DNA of 64,000 nt from Cerina litoralis (lineage in GTDB: Bacteria > Bacteroidota > Bacteroidia > Flavobacteriales > Flavobacteriaceae): contig JAIRBC010000002.1 of the NCBI GenBank assembly GCA_022008415.1, positions 1 through 64,000 of the forward strand, given 5' to 3'. The position numbers were made by a program, and so were the translations under genes. The notes beneath the pieces are model-generated. The model searched no databases. It was given only the letters and a program-made list of their open reading frames with translations, and was not told the DNA's origin. Positions 36,058 to 44,933 of the stretch are shown one piece after another (positions within the stretch are counted from its first letter, which is position 1; each line of letters begins with the position of its first letter).

Positions 36058-36703
36058 TTATATGTTCAAAACTTTAAGTATTTGAAAGAAAGGGAAGAAG
36101 AAAAGAAAATTAGAAATTCTCTACAGTCCCGAAATAAATCATAAAAAGCGTTTTGATTTTTTCTTATTTTAGAAAAATAAGTCATAAGTATATTGGTGTA
36201 GATTTTTCTTGAATGTTTATTTGAAATAAGTGCGGTAGTTAAATCGCACCAATCAGAGCGGGAAACCACTAATGCTAATCGAGTGGGTGGCTCCACCATC
36301 AGATGACGGAGTGCACCCCTCCTACCAAAGTACGTTCGGGTCTCGTATACGGCGGTTCGTAATCCATCTTTCCGATCGCTCTTTACACCGTCTGGAACTA
36401 TTCCGTACTTTTTCGAAAGGCTACATATTTTCTTGAAAATCGGTCACCCAATCAGTGAAAATCATTGCTCCCATCGCAATTTCCGGAAGGAGTGCGTTCG
36501 GTCCTTCCCTACTTGCAAACTAACCATGCAGCACAGGTAAATTGCATTTAATAAAGTCTCCAATGAAAAGCCCCATCCAAAAGAAAATTACAAATCCTAT
36601 CTGCCATTTCTCCCAGACCACATCCTTATCATTTTCAAAATTTCAAAGACAAATACTTTAATAATGTCTTTTAGGCCTTTGAAAACAACTTCGAATAATT
36701 CTC
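36058..36703. other. 646-base non-coding region before the transfer genes
   Basis: No credible gene on either strand. Several small dyads are present: GTGCG/CGCAC at 36,230-36,249 and GGTGG/CCACC near 36,287-36,298. The stretch 36,240-36,540 is more GC-rich than its flanks, so it may be a remnant of a lost gene, an untranslated RNA or a transfer-related site. I cannot tell which. Confidence 0.4.
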
Positions 36704-37345
36704 TCATAAAATCATTTTTAATCTGATAAAACAACTCAAAATGGACAACGCAATCGCCATTACATTCTCATCCTGTGTAAGATGATGCGCTTCGTCCCGA
36801 TCAGAGAGGAAACCTAATTCCACCAAAACAGTTGGACAATAATCCACCGTTTCCCGAAGCACCTGAAAGTTAGCGAACTTCACCCCCCTACTCTCAAATC
36901 CAATATTCTGCCTTAGCCCTTTTTGAAGCTGGTATGCCAGAAGTATGGATTCTCGCATATATTTTCCATAATTCGGAACATAGACTTCCACACCTACTGC
37001 ACTTGGATTACTGGAATGATTGCAATGCAGGGAAACGAACAAGTTGGCATTAAATTTCTTAGCCAAAAATGCCCTGTCTCCCAAGGAAATCAGCGTATCG
37101 GTGTATCGAGTAAGGTAAATTTCAAAAGACTCACCAAATAACTCATCATTGAGTCGTGCCATTTCCTTCCCAACTTTCAGTACCATATCCTTTTCCTGAA
37201 TTCCATTGATTCCAATTGCACCGGAATCGGTTCCACCGTGGCCAGGGTCGATTACGATGACCGCTTTTCCAACATCATTTGATTGTCCAGAACTAACCAA
37301 CGGCATCAGCCAAAAAGCGAGAGTCAAAATAGTGAGTAAAGGAAC
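36704..37345 (-). CDS. N-acetylmuramoyl-L-alanine amidase
   Basis: A 213-residue exported zinc amidase (Amidase_3), which cuts the stem peptide from muramic acid. Zinc ligands appear in DPGHGGTDSG (His), the E of GIQEKDMVLKV, and SLHCNHSS (His). The C-terminal glutamate is in VELGFLSDRDEAHHL. A signal peptide (LLTILTLAFWLMPLVSSG) follows the ATG at 37,345; an upstream start at 37,390 is possible. It lies next to the mating-pore operon in reverse orientation, so I infer it opens the wall for the pore. Confidence 0.9.
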   Translation of the reverse strand, partial: VPLLTILTLAFWLMPLVSSGQSNDVGKAVIVIDPGHGGTDSGAIGINGIQEKDMVLKVGKEMARLNDELFGESFEIYLTRYTDTLISLGDRAFLAKKFNANLFVSLHCNHSSNPSAVGVEVYVPNYGKYMRESILLAYQLQKGLRQNIGFESRGVKFANFQVLRETVDYCPTVLVELGFLSDRDEAHHLTQDENVMAIALSILSCFIRLKMIL

Positions 37346-37562
37346 CATAATATTTTCTTTGGCTACACAATTTTCAAAGAATCCATTCAATCGCTAAGGA
37401 TTTTCCAAAGTTTAACAGGATTTCGAGTTAAAGTTTGGGGATTTCCTTCGCTCAGTTTCTTTTCATAATAGATTTCGCAAAGTTTATTCATCAAGTCCTA
37501 GCGGACGGCATATTATGAGCAGCTGTTCGGAGGATAATCATCAAATCAAAAATCGAACAGTT

Positions 37563-37850
37563 ATGAAAAAATCATTTCCTATGTTGATCGGGTCGCTGCT
37601 TACTGCTGCACCCGCCTTTGCGCAAATCGGTGGTATCGAAGATTCGGTAAACGATGTTTCCGATACCATCAGGACCATCTTCCCGATTATCCTCGGTGTC
37701 ATCTTCCTAATCGGCTTCCTGTTCAACGCAGGGCATTTTTTCGGAGAAAATGCCGATCTGAAAAAAGGGATTACCCGTGTGCTGGTCTTTGTACTCATTG
37801 CAGGGGCGGTCGTGGGCATCTTTACCTACCTGATCTCAATCGTGGTCTAA
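37563..37850 (+). CDS. traE: Conjugative transfer protein TraE (DUF4134, VirB2-like)
   Basis: A 95-residue small protein with a signal peptide (MLIGSLLTAAPAFAQ) and two membrane helices (IFPIILGVIFLIGFLF; VLVFVLIAGAVVGIFTYLI), the VirB2-pilin layout and the DUF4134 pattern. The ATG at 37563 is chosen because the longer frame starts with an unrelated polar segment. It is the first gene of the pore operon. Confidence 0.85.
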   Translation: MKKSFPMLIGSLLTAAPAFAQIGGIEDSVNDVSDTIRTIFPIILGVIFLIGFLFNAGHFFGENADLKKGITRVLVFVLIAGAVVGIFTYLISIVV

Positions 37851-37882
37851 TGAACCCTCAAGGAGGGCTTTTTATCAACACT

Positions 37883-38167
37883 ATGAAAAAATTCGAGGTC
37901 TATAAAAATATCAGGAAACGGGCGGTCATCTTCGGACTGCCCATTTCGTTGTTCGCATTAATGATGATTTCCATAATTGCTTCGCTTTTGGTAATCATCT
38001 TCTCGTTCAGTTTCGGAATCATTATGGGCGTGTTGATTCTTAATTCGACATTGTTTATCGCTTTGACTCGGATGGCGAACAATCCACAACTTTTCAATAT
38101 GGCCAAAGCCTTCCCTAAAATTATTAGTAACAAAAGAACCTCCGGTTTTGATTATGAAGAAGATTAA
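37883..38167 (+). CDS. traF: Conjugative transfer protein TraF (DUF4133, VirB3-like)
   Basis: A 94-residue membrane protein with two adjacent helices (GLPISLFALMMISIIASLLV; FSFSFGIIMGVLILNSTLF), as in VirB3/DUF4133. The ATG at 37883 gives the normal MKKFEVYKNIRKRA start. It overlaps the traG start by about 14 bases, so translation is probably coupled. Confidence 0.85.
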   Translation: MKKFEVYKNIRKRAVIFGLPISLFALMMISIIASLLVIIFSFSFGIIMGVLILNSTLFIALTRMANNPQLFNMAKAFPKIISNKRTSGFDYEED

Positions 38168-40550
38168 CCTATCGGCATATCGACCCATAACAGATATCCA
38201 AGACAATATCATATTTGCCAATAACGGTAATGTCGTGCTGTGCTATGAAGGAGTATTGCCTGAAATCTATTCACTTTCCGAGAAGGATTTTGAGGATATA
38301 CACGGGGCTTGGTTTCAGGCCTTAAAGTCACTGCCCACGGGATGCGTCGTTCACAAACAGGACATCTATTTAAAAAAGTCCTATTCCTCGGAACAATTGC
38401 CCAACACTACTTTTTTGGAAAAGGCGACCCACCGACATTTTAAGGGGCGTGAGTATATGGAACATAGGTGCCTCCTATTTTTTGTCCTGACCAAGAATAG
38501 GGCGTTGAACAATCGAAAATTTGTCAATCCCTTCCGGAAGGTTTCCAAGGATATTGTGCAGAAACTGGATGATTATGTGAATAGCTTTATCGGTTCGGTC
38601 AACGATTCGGTGTCCTTCATCAACAACAGCCGTAAGATGGAATTTGCCCCCCTTAAACCAAATGAAATCCAAGCTCTGACAAGCGGATATTTCAATGGCT
38701 TCAGTGAGGGATTCGATACCGATATCCTGCTGGAAAAGAAAAACGTCAACATCGGTGAGAACTATTTTGATGCCCTGGCCATCAATAGCGAACTATGCTT
38801 TGGCGAAAGCGTACAGAGCAGTAAGACCAACGAACGGTTTACATCGGACGATTTTGTCTTCCACCAAGGCTTTATCGATGGTTTGGGATTGACCATGAAC
38901 GAGAACCACATCGTCAATCAAATATTATATCTGGACGATAAGCAGAAATGGCGCAAGTTGCTGGACAAGAAAATCGAGGAACTGAACAAAAGTTCCAATT
39001 TTGGCTCTCAGAACAAAGTTGTACTTGGCAAAATCCAGCATATTCTTGACCAGATCAATGCGGATGATAATGCCCGGATTATCCGTGGCCATTTTAATAT
39101 TGTTTTTTGGGCTCGGGAAGCCCGAGAGCTAAGTAAAATAGCTTCCATGATAAAAACCGAGTTCAAGGAACTGGACATTATTCCCTACTATCCAAGGGGC
39201 GAGGAACGAAAGAATTATATCCTGAACAGCTATTGCTGTTTTTCGTCCAACTTCTCGAATGCCGATCTGTACGTAACGGATTTGAAACATGCCCTTTGTC
39301 TGTTCATCAACAACACCAATTATAAATCCGATGCTACCGGAATCATATTCAATGACCGCGAACATAACATTCCGGTCCTGAAGAATGTTTGGGACGAACG
39401 CAAGAAACGCATCAAGGCACGTAACTTTGCCATATTCGCCCCGACCGGGGAGGGAAAATCCTTTTTGGCCAATAACATCCTCCGCCAATATTTTGAAAGT
39501 GGAGTTCGCCTGGTCATTATCGACTTGGGTGGTTCGTACACCAAATTTGCCAAGCTTTATCCAGAAAAATATACTGTGCTTCGCTACGAAAGCGGAAAGA
39601 ACTTGGGAATCAATCCCTTTTACATCAGTAATCGGAATGACCTTACACCAGAGCGATTGGAAGACTTATCGGTGTTCCTTTTTGAACTGTTCGCCTCGGA
39701 TTTAAAGGTGACCAAGGCACAATCGGTTTCGGTCAAAAAGATACTGCGTCATTATTACGAAAGTACGGACGAAAATCACTCTTTGGATGGCTTTTATCAT
39801 TTTATCGAAAACAATCAGCAAGAACTTTTATCAAACCTTAAAATCCATACGGACTATTTCAACATTACCAACTTTTTACACGTAATGTCCGAGTATGTGG
39901 GCAATGGGCTTTACAGCTTCCTCTTTGAAGTGAGCAAAGACCAGACCTATAAAATTGAGGACAAGCGATTGATTGTCTTTGAACTGGACGAAGTAAAAGA
40001 GAATAAGGAAATCCTGTCCGTAATGCTCAAATTGATCAAGTCGGCCATCCAAAGAACAATTTGGAAAAACCGAGCTGAAAAAGGCATCATCCTGTTCGAT
40101 GAGTTCGCCAAGCAACTGAAGTTTGAGAACGTTCTGGAAAGTGTCGAATTCTACTATCAGGCTATCCGGAAGCAAAACGGGGCCATTGGCATTATCCTGC
40201 AATCCATCAATCAGCTGCCCAACAATTCCACCTCGGCGAGCATTCTTGAAAACACTCAGGTCATCTATAGCCTGAACAATGAAAAAGGGTACGCAGAACT
40301 GGTCAAACGCCTCAACCTTTCAAGTCACGACCTGAACCAATTAAAATCCATTAAAAACAACCTTTCCGGGCCACGAAAGTACACCGAAATGTTCATCAAG
40401 ATCGGTAAGGAAAGTAACATATTCCGGCTGGAAGTCCCGAAGGAAGTCTATGCCGCCTACCTCACAGATGGAATGGAAAACGAGGAAATAATGAAGCTCT
40501 ATGAGAAGCATCAGGATATGGAAAAAGCAATCACGGAATATTCATCTTAA
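38154..40550 (+). CDS. traG: Conjugation ATPase TraG (VirB4-like)
   Basis: A 798-residue cytoplasmic/inner-membrane-associated ATPase that drives pilus assembly and transfer. Walker A is APTGEGKSF near residue 430, Walker B is GIILFDEFAKQ near 644, and the N-terminal half shows the TraG/VirB4 pattern (ITDIQDNIIFANNGNVVLCY). It is of CTnDOT TraG type, despite sharing a name with the coupling protein of other systems. ATG at 38148 is a possible alternative start. Confidence 0.94.
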   Translation: MKKINLSAYRPITDIQDNIIFANNGNVVLCYEGVLPEIYSLSEKDFEDIHGAWFQALKSLPTGCVVHKQDIYLKKSYSSEQLPNTTFLEKATHRHFKGREYMEHRCLLFFVLTKNRALNNRKFVNPFRKVSKDIVQKLDDYVNSFIGSVNDSVSFINNSRKMEFAPLKPNEIQALTSGYFNGFSEGFDTDILLEKKNVNIGENYFDALAINSELCFGESVQSSKTNERFTSDDFVFHQGFIDGLGLTMNENHIVNQILYLDDKQKWRKLLDKKIEELNKSSNFGSQNKVVLGKIQHILDQINADDNARIIRGHFNIVFWAREARELSKIASMIKTEFKELDIIPYYPRGEERKNYILNSYCCFSSNFSNADLYVTDLKHALCLFINNTNYKSDATGIIFNDREHNIPVLKNVWDERKKRIKARNFAIFAPTGEGKSFLANNILRQYFESGVRLVIIDLGGSYTKFAKLYPEKYTVLRYESGKNLGINPFYISNRNDLTPERLEDLSVFLFELFASDLKVTKAQSVSVKKILRHYYESTDENHSLDGFYHFIENNQQELLSNLKIHTDYFNITNFLHVMSEYVGNGLYSFLFEVSKDQTYKIEDKRLIVFELDEVKENKEILSVMLKLIKSAIQRTIWKNRAEKGIILFDEFAKQLKFENVLESVEFYYQAIRKQNGAIGIILQSINQLPNNSTSASILENTQVIYSLNNEKGYAELVKRLNLSSHDLNQLKSIKNNLSGPRKYTEMFIKIGKESNIFRLEVPKEVYAAYLTDGMENEEIMKLYEKHQDMEKAITEYSS

Positions 40551-40560
40551 TCTAAAAGCT

Positions 40561-41175
40561 ATGAAATCAAAGATTCACGAATACCAAAAGAGAAATTTTG
40601 CAACAAGTAAAATTAAAATTTCAATCCTCTCAATGGCACTTTTTTTCAGCCTAAATCTCAAAGCCCAAGGTGTGCCGGTATATGACAACACCAATTTTAT
40701 CAGCCTGATCAAACAGTTGTTCGAATCGGCAAAGCAAACTTCAAACCTTGTCAAAACGGTCAAGTTTCTAAAGACCCAAAAAGAGAACCTCGAAAAGGTC
40801 AACAATGTGGTAAAGCAGCTAAGGGCCGTACAGGAAATAGGCCGGAACAATAAACGGCTTATCGATGTGGTGCAAAACGATTTAAGGGATGTGCTTGATT
40901 CCCCCTACATCAAACCCGATGAAGTGGCCAGGGTCAGTCAATCATTTAACACCATCGTGGAAAATTCATTGGAAATGATGGAGTTTATCGACCAGATACT
41001 ATCGAGCGACTATCTCAAAATGAGCGATGCAGACCGTGCCGAAATCCTGAAAGAAAAGGAAATGGAGTCCAAGGAAATGGTCTCCGAAATCCATATGAAG
41101 ACCAGACGGTATCGCGATATTATCTCTTTTAGAAAAATGCAGGACAAAATCAATAACCGGGAAACGAATTATTAA
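40561..41175 (+). CDS. Conjugative transfer protein TraI-like (DUF4141)
   Basis: A 204-residue exported protein: a signal peptide after a basic N-terminus (ISILSMALFFSLNLKAQG) and a mature part that is almost entirely helical with heptads (about 60-110 and 150-200). This suits the DUF4141/TraI slot, VirB5-like. It begins ten bases after the traG stop and ends two bases before traJ. Confidence 0.8.
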   Translation: MKSKIHEYQKRNFATSKIKISILSMALFFSLNLKAQGVPVYDNTNFISLIKQLFESAKQTSNLVKTVKFLKTQKENLEKVNNVVKQLRAVQEIGRNNKRLIDVVQNDLRDVLDSPYIKPDEVARVSQSFNTIVENSLEMMEFIDQILSSDYLKMSDADRAEILKEKEMESKEMVSEIHMKTRRYRDIISFRKMQDKINNRETNY

Positions 41176-41177
41176 CC

Positions 41178-42020
41178 ATGACCGCCAGTATCATTTTAGG
41201 AATTGGACTGGAATATGTGGACACTATTTTCCAGACCATAAAAAACAGCGATTTTTCGCAATACACCATTGCGGGAATGAAAACCCTTGCCGTGCTTTTT
41301 TTCTTGGTTAATATCCTAAAAAAATACAATGAGGGCGTTGCCGATAAGCACGGCTATACATGGGGATTGAGTCCGGGGGAACTGGCCAAGAACTTCGCCG
41401 TTGTACTAGTGGTCATTTTCTCAACGCAAGTACTTGGTTTTTTCGATGCCATACTTGTGGCCATTGAAGGACAGTATAGAGGCACCGCCCCAGCATTGCT
41501 TCCCCTGCAAATGCAGGATATCCCCATTGAAGAAGAGGTCGGTTTCGTGAAAGCGGCACAGGCGGCAATGGCCTTGCTCTATGAAGCTTTGGTTACGCCA
41601 TTGTTCGGTTTCAAGATTTTCGCGTTCATTGTGAGTATTATTCTGTGGATATTGGATCTGTTCATTTACCCTCTGTTTCTGGCGGAGCGTTTTTTCCTAT
41701 TGAGCATCATGCAGGCGTTCTTTCCTTTGGTCATTAGTCTGGCCGTTTTTGAAAAGTTCCGGTCCATGGCCTATAATTTTTTCAAATTATATGCAGCGGT
41801 CTATATGCTCGTACCGGCATTCTTTCTGGTCAACGTCTTTGTCAATGCCATTTACACGGAACTGAATACCAACTTCTGGCAAAACCTTTTCGGAACGGAT
41901 GTAGGCAGCGGCTTTTTCGCCCCGGTGGTTCAATTGGGTTCCGTTGTCTTTATCGTCTTTCTCAAATTCAAGCTATACCGGCGTGCCACCTCTTTTACCC
42001 TGAAATTATTTATCGCTTAA
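41178..42020 (+). CDS. traJ: Conjugative transfer protein TraJ (VirB6/TrbL-like)
   Basis: A 280-residue polytopic inner-membrane protein with at least six hydrophobic helices (such as AGMKTLAVLFFLVNILKKY and FAFIVSIILWILDLFIYPLF). The C-terminal conserved segment is LGSVVFIVFLKFKLYRRATSF. It forms part of the inner-membrane channel. The position between traI and traK is as in CTnDOT. Confidence 0.88.
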   Translation: MTASIILGIGLEYVDTIFQTIKNSDFSQYTIAGMKTLAVLFFLVNILKKYNEGVADKHGYTWGLSPGELAKNFAVVLVVIFSTQVLGFFDAILVAIEGQYRGTAPALLPLQMQDIPIEEEVGFVKAAQAAMALLYEALVTPLFGFKIFAFIVSIILWILDLFIYPLFLAERFFLLSIMQAFFPLVISLAVFEKFRSMAYNFFKLYAAVYMLVPAFFLVNVFVNAIYTELNTNFWQNLFGTDVGSGFFAPVVQLGSVVFIVFLKFKLYRRATSFTLKLFIA

Positions 42021-42030
42021 AATCGTTACG

Positions 42031-42645
42031 ATGAAAACACCATATAAGAACATATACACAGTCCTAAAAATCAATCGGTTCATTGTATTGGCCGTTGTTG
42101 TTTGCGCCACCCTGTCCAGTTTATTTGCTATTTGGATGGTATTCGATATCCATAAGAAAGCCCTAAACAATGCATTTGCCATCAATACTAAAGGCGATGT
42201 GATTCCCCTTAAATTGGTTGCCCAAAAGGAAAACTTTGCTGTGGAAGCTTTGGCCCATTTAGAGCTGTTCCACACCTATTTCTATAACATCGATGCCAGC
42301 AACTATGAAAAAAATCTCAAAAAGGCACTTTGGCTCGGTAACAGTTCGGTGGATAATCTCTATCGCCAAAAGAAGGCGGATGGGGTCTATAATCGTCTGT
42401 TGCAATATTCCCTCGTCCAAAAGGTACTGAGCATCGATTCCCAAATCGAGGAAAAGAATGGGATCTACGCCTTTAGAACCACGACCATTTTTGAAATCAA
42501 CCGGGGTTCGATAATCGACACCTACGAACTGGTTTCCACAGGGAAACTCATTACGGTGGACCGGCATTTTCCGAACAACCCCCACGGACTTTTGATAACC
42601 GATTATTTCGAGAACACCTTAAAAAAAGTTAACGACGAAAGTTGA
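42031..42645 (+). CDS. traK: Conjugative transfer protein TraK (VirB8-like)
   Basis: A 204-residue protein with one N-terminal membrane helix (FIVLAVVVCATLSSLFAIW) and a periplasmic domain that shows the TraK pattern (EALAHLELFHTYFYNID; KALWLGNSSVDNLY). VirB8-like proteins scaffold the mating pore. It starts ten bases after traJ. Confidence 0.9.
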   Translation: MKTPYKNIYTVLKINRFIVLAVVVCATLSSLFAIWMVFDIHKKALNNAFAINTKGDVIPLKLVAQKENFAVEALAHLELFHTYFYNIDASNYEKNLKKALWLGNSSVDNLYRQKKADGVYNRLLQYSLVQKVLSIDSQIEEKNGIYAFRTTTIFEINRGSIIDTYELVSTGKLITVDRHFPNNPHGLLITDYFENTLKKVNDES

Positions 42646-42696
42646 AAGCCTATAACCTTCCCGACGGGGCGGGTGGGCAATTAAAAACTTACTCTC

Positions 42697-43626
42697 ATGA
42701 AAGTAGAAAAAAATAAAATAGTATTTGCGGCGGTGCTGTCCGTGATATTGATATTTTTAGTCGCCTATTCCATAATGGTGATAGGCGATGACGAAAGCGA
42801 GAATCAGTCCCTTGAACAGACCATGGTACCGGAATTGGATCAGAATCAGAAGGAATACGATTCCAAATTGGATGCCATCAACGATTTAAAGGAAGTACGT
42901 GAAACCAATGCGCCGAGCATCTATGATGAAAAGCTTATCGATTCTATGGGCTTCTATAATCCGGATTTACCTGAAAAGGACAAGCAGCGTATTGTGGATA
43001 GTATTTATAAGTCCGGAAGGATTCAATATTCGGAAAAAACCTATCGCAATATGGGCACCAAAAAGGCGGTGGCCGCTGTAGCCCCAGAAATAGATTCGGC
43101 CGAAATTAAGGCCGCCCTGAAAATAGAAGCCAAGGAAATGGAGCTGGAACATCAGCTGTTCTTTGCATCCGCACCTGTCCTAAACGCTATTTCGGCTACT
43201 GGCACGACGGATGCCAAAATTTTTGCAGTGGTCGATGGCGACCAAGTGGTTAAAACGAATTCCCGGCTGCGGATGCGATTGACCAAGGCAGCAACCATAA
43301 ATAACCAACGGTTTGAAAAGAATACCCTTATTTATGGCTTTATCAGTTTTCAGCCGAACCGGGCGTTGATTGAGATCGAAAATATTGAACACTGTCCCAC
43401 AAAACTAAAAGCTTTCGACCTTCAGGATGGTAGCGAAGGTATCTATGCCGAAAACAGCTTTCGAGCAGAGGCTACGAACGAAGTCCTGGATGATATCATC
43501 GAGGACATTAATATCCCCAGTGTGCCACAAGTAAGTGGGATAACCAAGGTCTTTCGCCGAAATAATCGTAGCGTAAAGGTTACGGTACTCAATAATTACA
43601 AATTGATTCTCAAACCCAAGCTATGA
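42697..43626 (+). CDS. traM: Conjugative transfer protein TraM (DUF3714, VirB10-like)
   Basis: A 309-residue protein with an N-terminal membrane helix (IVFAAVLSVILIFLVAYSIMV), an acidic coiled linker (about 40-150) and a C-terminal domain with the VirB10-like AVVDGDQVVKTNSRLRMRL and KNTLIYGFISFQPNRALIEI. It would bridge inner and outer membranes. No Tra L gene is between traK and traM. Confidence 0.9.
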   Translation: MKVEKNKIVFAAVLSVILIFLVAYSIMVIGDDESENQSLEQTMVPELDQNQKEYDSKLDAINDLKEVRETNAPSIYDEKLIDSMGFYNPDLPEKDKQRIVDSIYKSGRIQYSEKTYRNMGTKKAVAAVAPEIDSAEIKAALKIEAKEMELEHQLFFASAPVLNAISATGTTDAKIFAVVDGDQVVKTNSRLRMRLTKAATINNQRFEKNTLIYGFISFQPNRALIEIENIEHCPTKLKAFDLQDGSEGIYAENSFRAEATNEVLDDIIEDINIPSVPQVSGITKVFRRNNRSVKVTVLNNYKLILKPKL

Positions 43627-43658
43627 TTCCCTAAAGTGAACATTTAAAACTTACTCCT

Positions 43659-44513
43659 ATGAAAAATTATATTTTGACCTCAATAGTCCTGTTTGGTTTA
43701 TCCGTCGCACCTCGACCTTGTTCGGCACAGGATGTGGAGGAACAATCCACAATGGATACCATATATGCCAATGATCAAAAGAACGTCGCCCTGTTCTTTC
43801 CGGAGCCTATCCGGCAGGGAATAACGGGCTCGGATAACTTTGTTTTTACCTACAACCGGGAAAAACAGCAATATTTTGGACTGCTACAGGCAAAACCGGG
43901 AAAGGAAAGTAATCTATTGGTCATCAACCAAAATGGTTCGATTTTTTCGTATATTGTAAGGTATAGGGATCAGCTTTCAAAACTGAACTATTTTATACCG
44001 AAAGCCAGTAGCATTGGGAACGAGAAGCCGATTATTGCCGATTCTTTGGATGTTCCCTTGCCAAAAAGCCAAGTCGGAAATCGAAGGGATTACTACCAAA
44101 AAATCTGTTCCTATCTGGTTGACCGAACGCAACGGATTGGCAGGATAAAAAAACGGAACGAGGGCATTGTTTTGAGCCTTGAAAATATAGTTTTTGATAC
44201 CGAAGAACTCTATTTTGTCATCCAAATCGACAACAGATCAAGTTTGGATTACGATTTGAATTTCTTGGACCTCTCGGTTCAGACCAGAAAAAAGGGCAAA
44301 AGGAAATCGTTACAGAGCCTTTATCAAAAACCTCTGTATACCTATAACCGACCTTCCAAAATAGCCAAGAACGAAACCATTAGAATGGTTTACGTTCTGC
44401 CAAAATTCTCGATCAGTGATGACCGGAGAGCATTGCTACAACTCAACGAGAAGAATGGAGAACGAAACCTAAAACTGAAAATTTCGCATAGATATATCAA
44501 TAACCCAAATTAG
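43659..44513 (+). CDS. traN: Conjugative transfer protein TraN (DUF4138, VirB9-like)
   Basis: A 284-residue exported protein: a signal peptide (YILTSIVLFGLSVAPRPCSA) and a DUF4138 domain with KNVALFFPEPIRQGITGSDN, KPGKESNLLVINQNGSIF, and the C-terminal LENIVFDTEELYFVIQIDN. It forms the outer-membrane part of the pore with TraM. The order traK-M-N is as in CTnDOT. Confidence 0.92.
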   Translation: MKNYILTSIVLFGLSVAPRPCSAQDVEEQSTMDTIYANDQKNVALFFPEPIRQGITGSDNFVFTYNREKQQYFGLLQAKPGKESNLLVINQNGSIFSYIVRYRDQLSKLNYFIPKASSIGNEKPIIADSLDVPLPKSQVGNRRDYYQKICSYLVDRTQRIGRIKKRNEGIVLSLENIVFDTEELYFVIQIDNRSSLDYDLNFLDLSVQTRKKGKRKSLQSLYQKPLYTYNRPSKIAKNETIRMVYVLPKFSISDDRRALLQLNEKNGERNLKLKISHRYINNPN

Positions 44514-44520
44514 AAACGCT

Positions 44521-44886
44521 ATGAAAAGAATGGTCATTTACTCGCTCGTCCTGCTCTTTTTTGCCTGTACGGAGCAACAACAGCTCTCCCCTACCGAAAC
44601 TGCTAAGGTTGTGGCTGAAAGCTTTTATCAAAAAGACAATGCAACACTTAAAAAACATACCACGCCCGAAGGGTATGACGGTATGATTGCCATCCAGAAT
44701 TTCGTCGGCAATGACAATCCAGAAAATTCAGACTTCGAGGTGTTGGATGAAACTACGGATGGCGACATCTCCTGGGTCAAGTTTACGACTTCTTACGATA
44801 ATAGCCCCGAAACGTTCAAACTTGTTAAGCAGGATGGGCGATGGAAGGTTACGCAGCAGGGTGTTCGGGAGAAGGGGCCTTTTTAA
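44521..44886 (+). CDS. Small lipoprotein at the end of the tra operon (DUF4878-like)
   Basis: A 121-residue lipoprotein: lipobox LFFAC with Cys at residue 15, then a DUF4878-like/SnoaL-like fold (ETAKVVAESFYQKDNATLKK; DGRWKVTQQGVREK). It starts seven bases after traN, so it belongs to the operon; many ICEs have a lipoprotein here, either a pore component or an exclusion protein. It converges with herA across a 47-base gap. Confidence 0.7.
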   Translation: MKRMVIYSLVLLFFACTEQQQLSPTETAKVVAESFYQKDNATLKKHTTPEGYDGMIAIQNFVGNDNPENSDFEVLDETTDGDISWVKFTTSYDNSPETFKLVKQDGRWKVTQQGVREKGPF

Positions 44887-44933
44887 TAGTTTTACAAAAA
44901 GTGCTGAATTTAGCGTTGTTTTGATGCAGTGCT

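Noticed and set aside
36066-36299. 77-codon minus-strand frame in the 646-base gap
   Set aside because: No start signal, and composition typical of non-coding AT-rich DNA.
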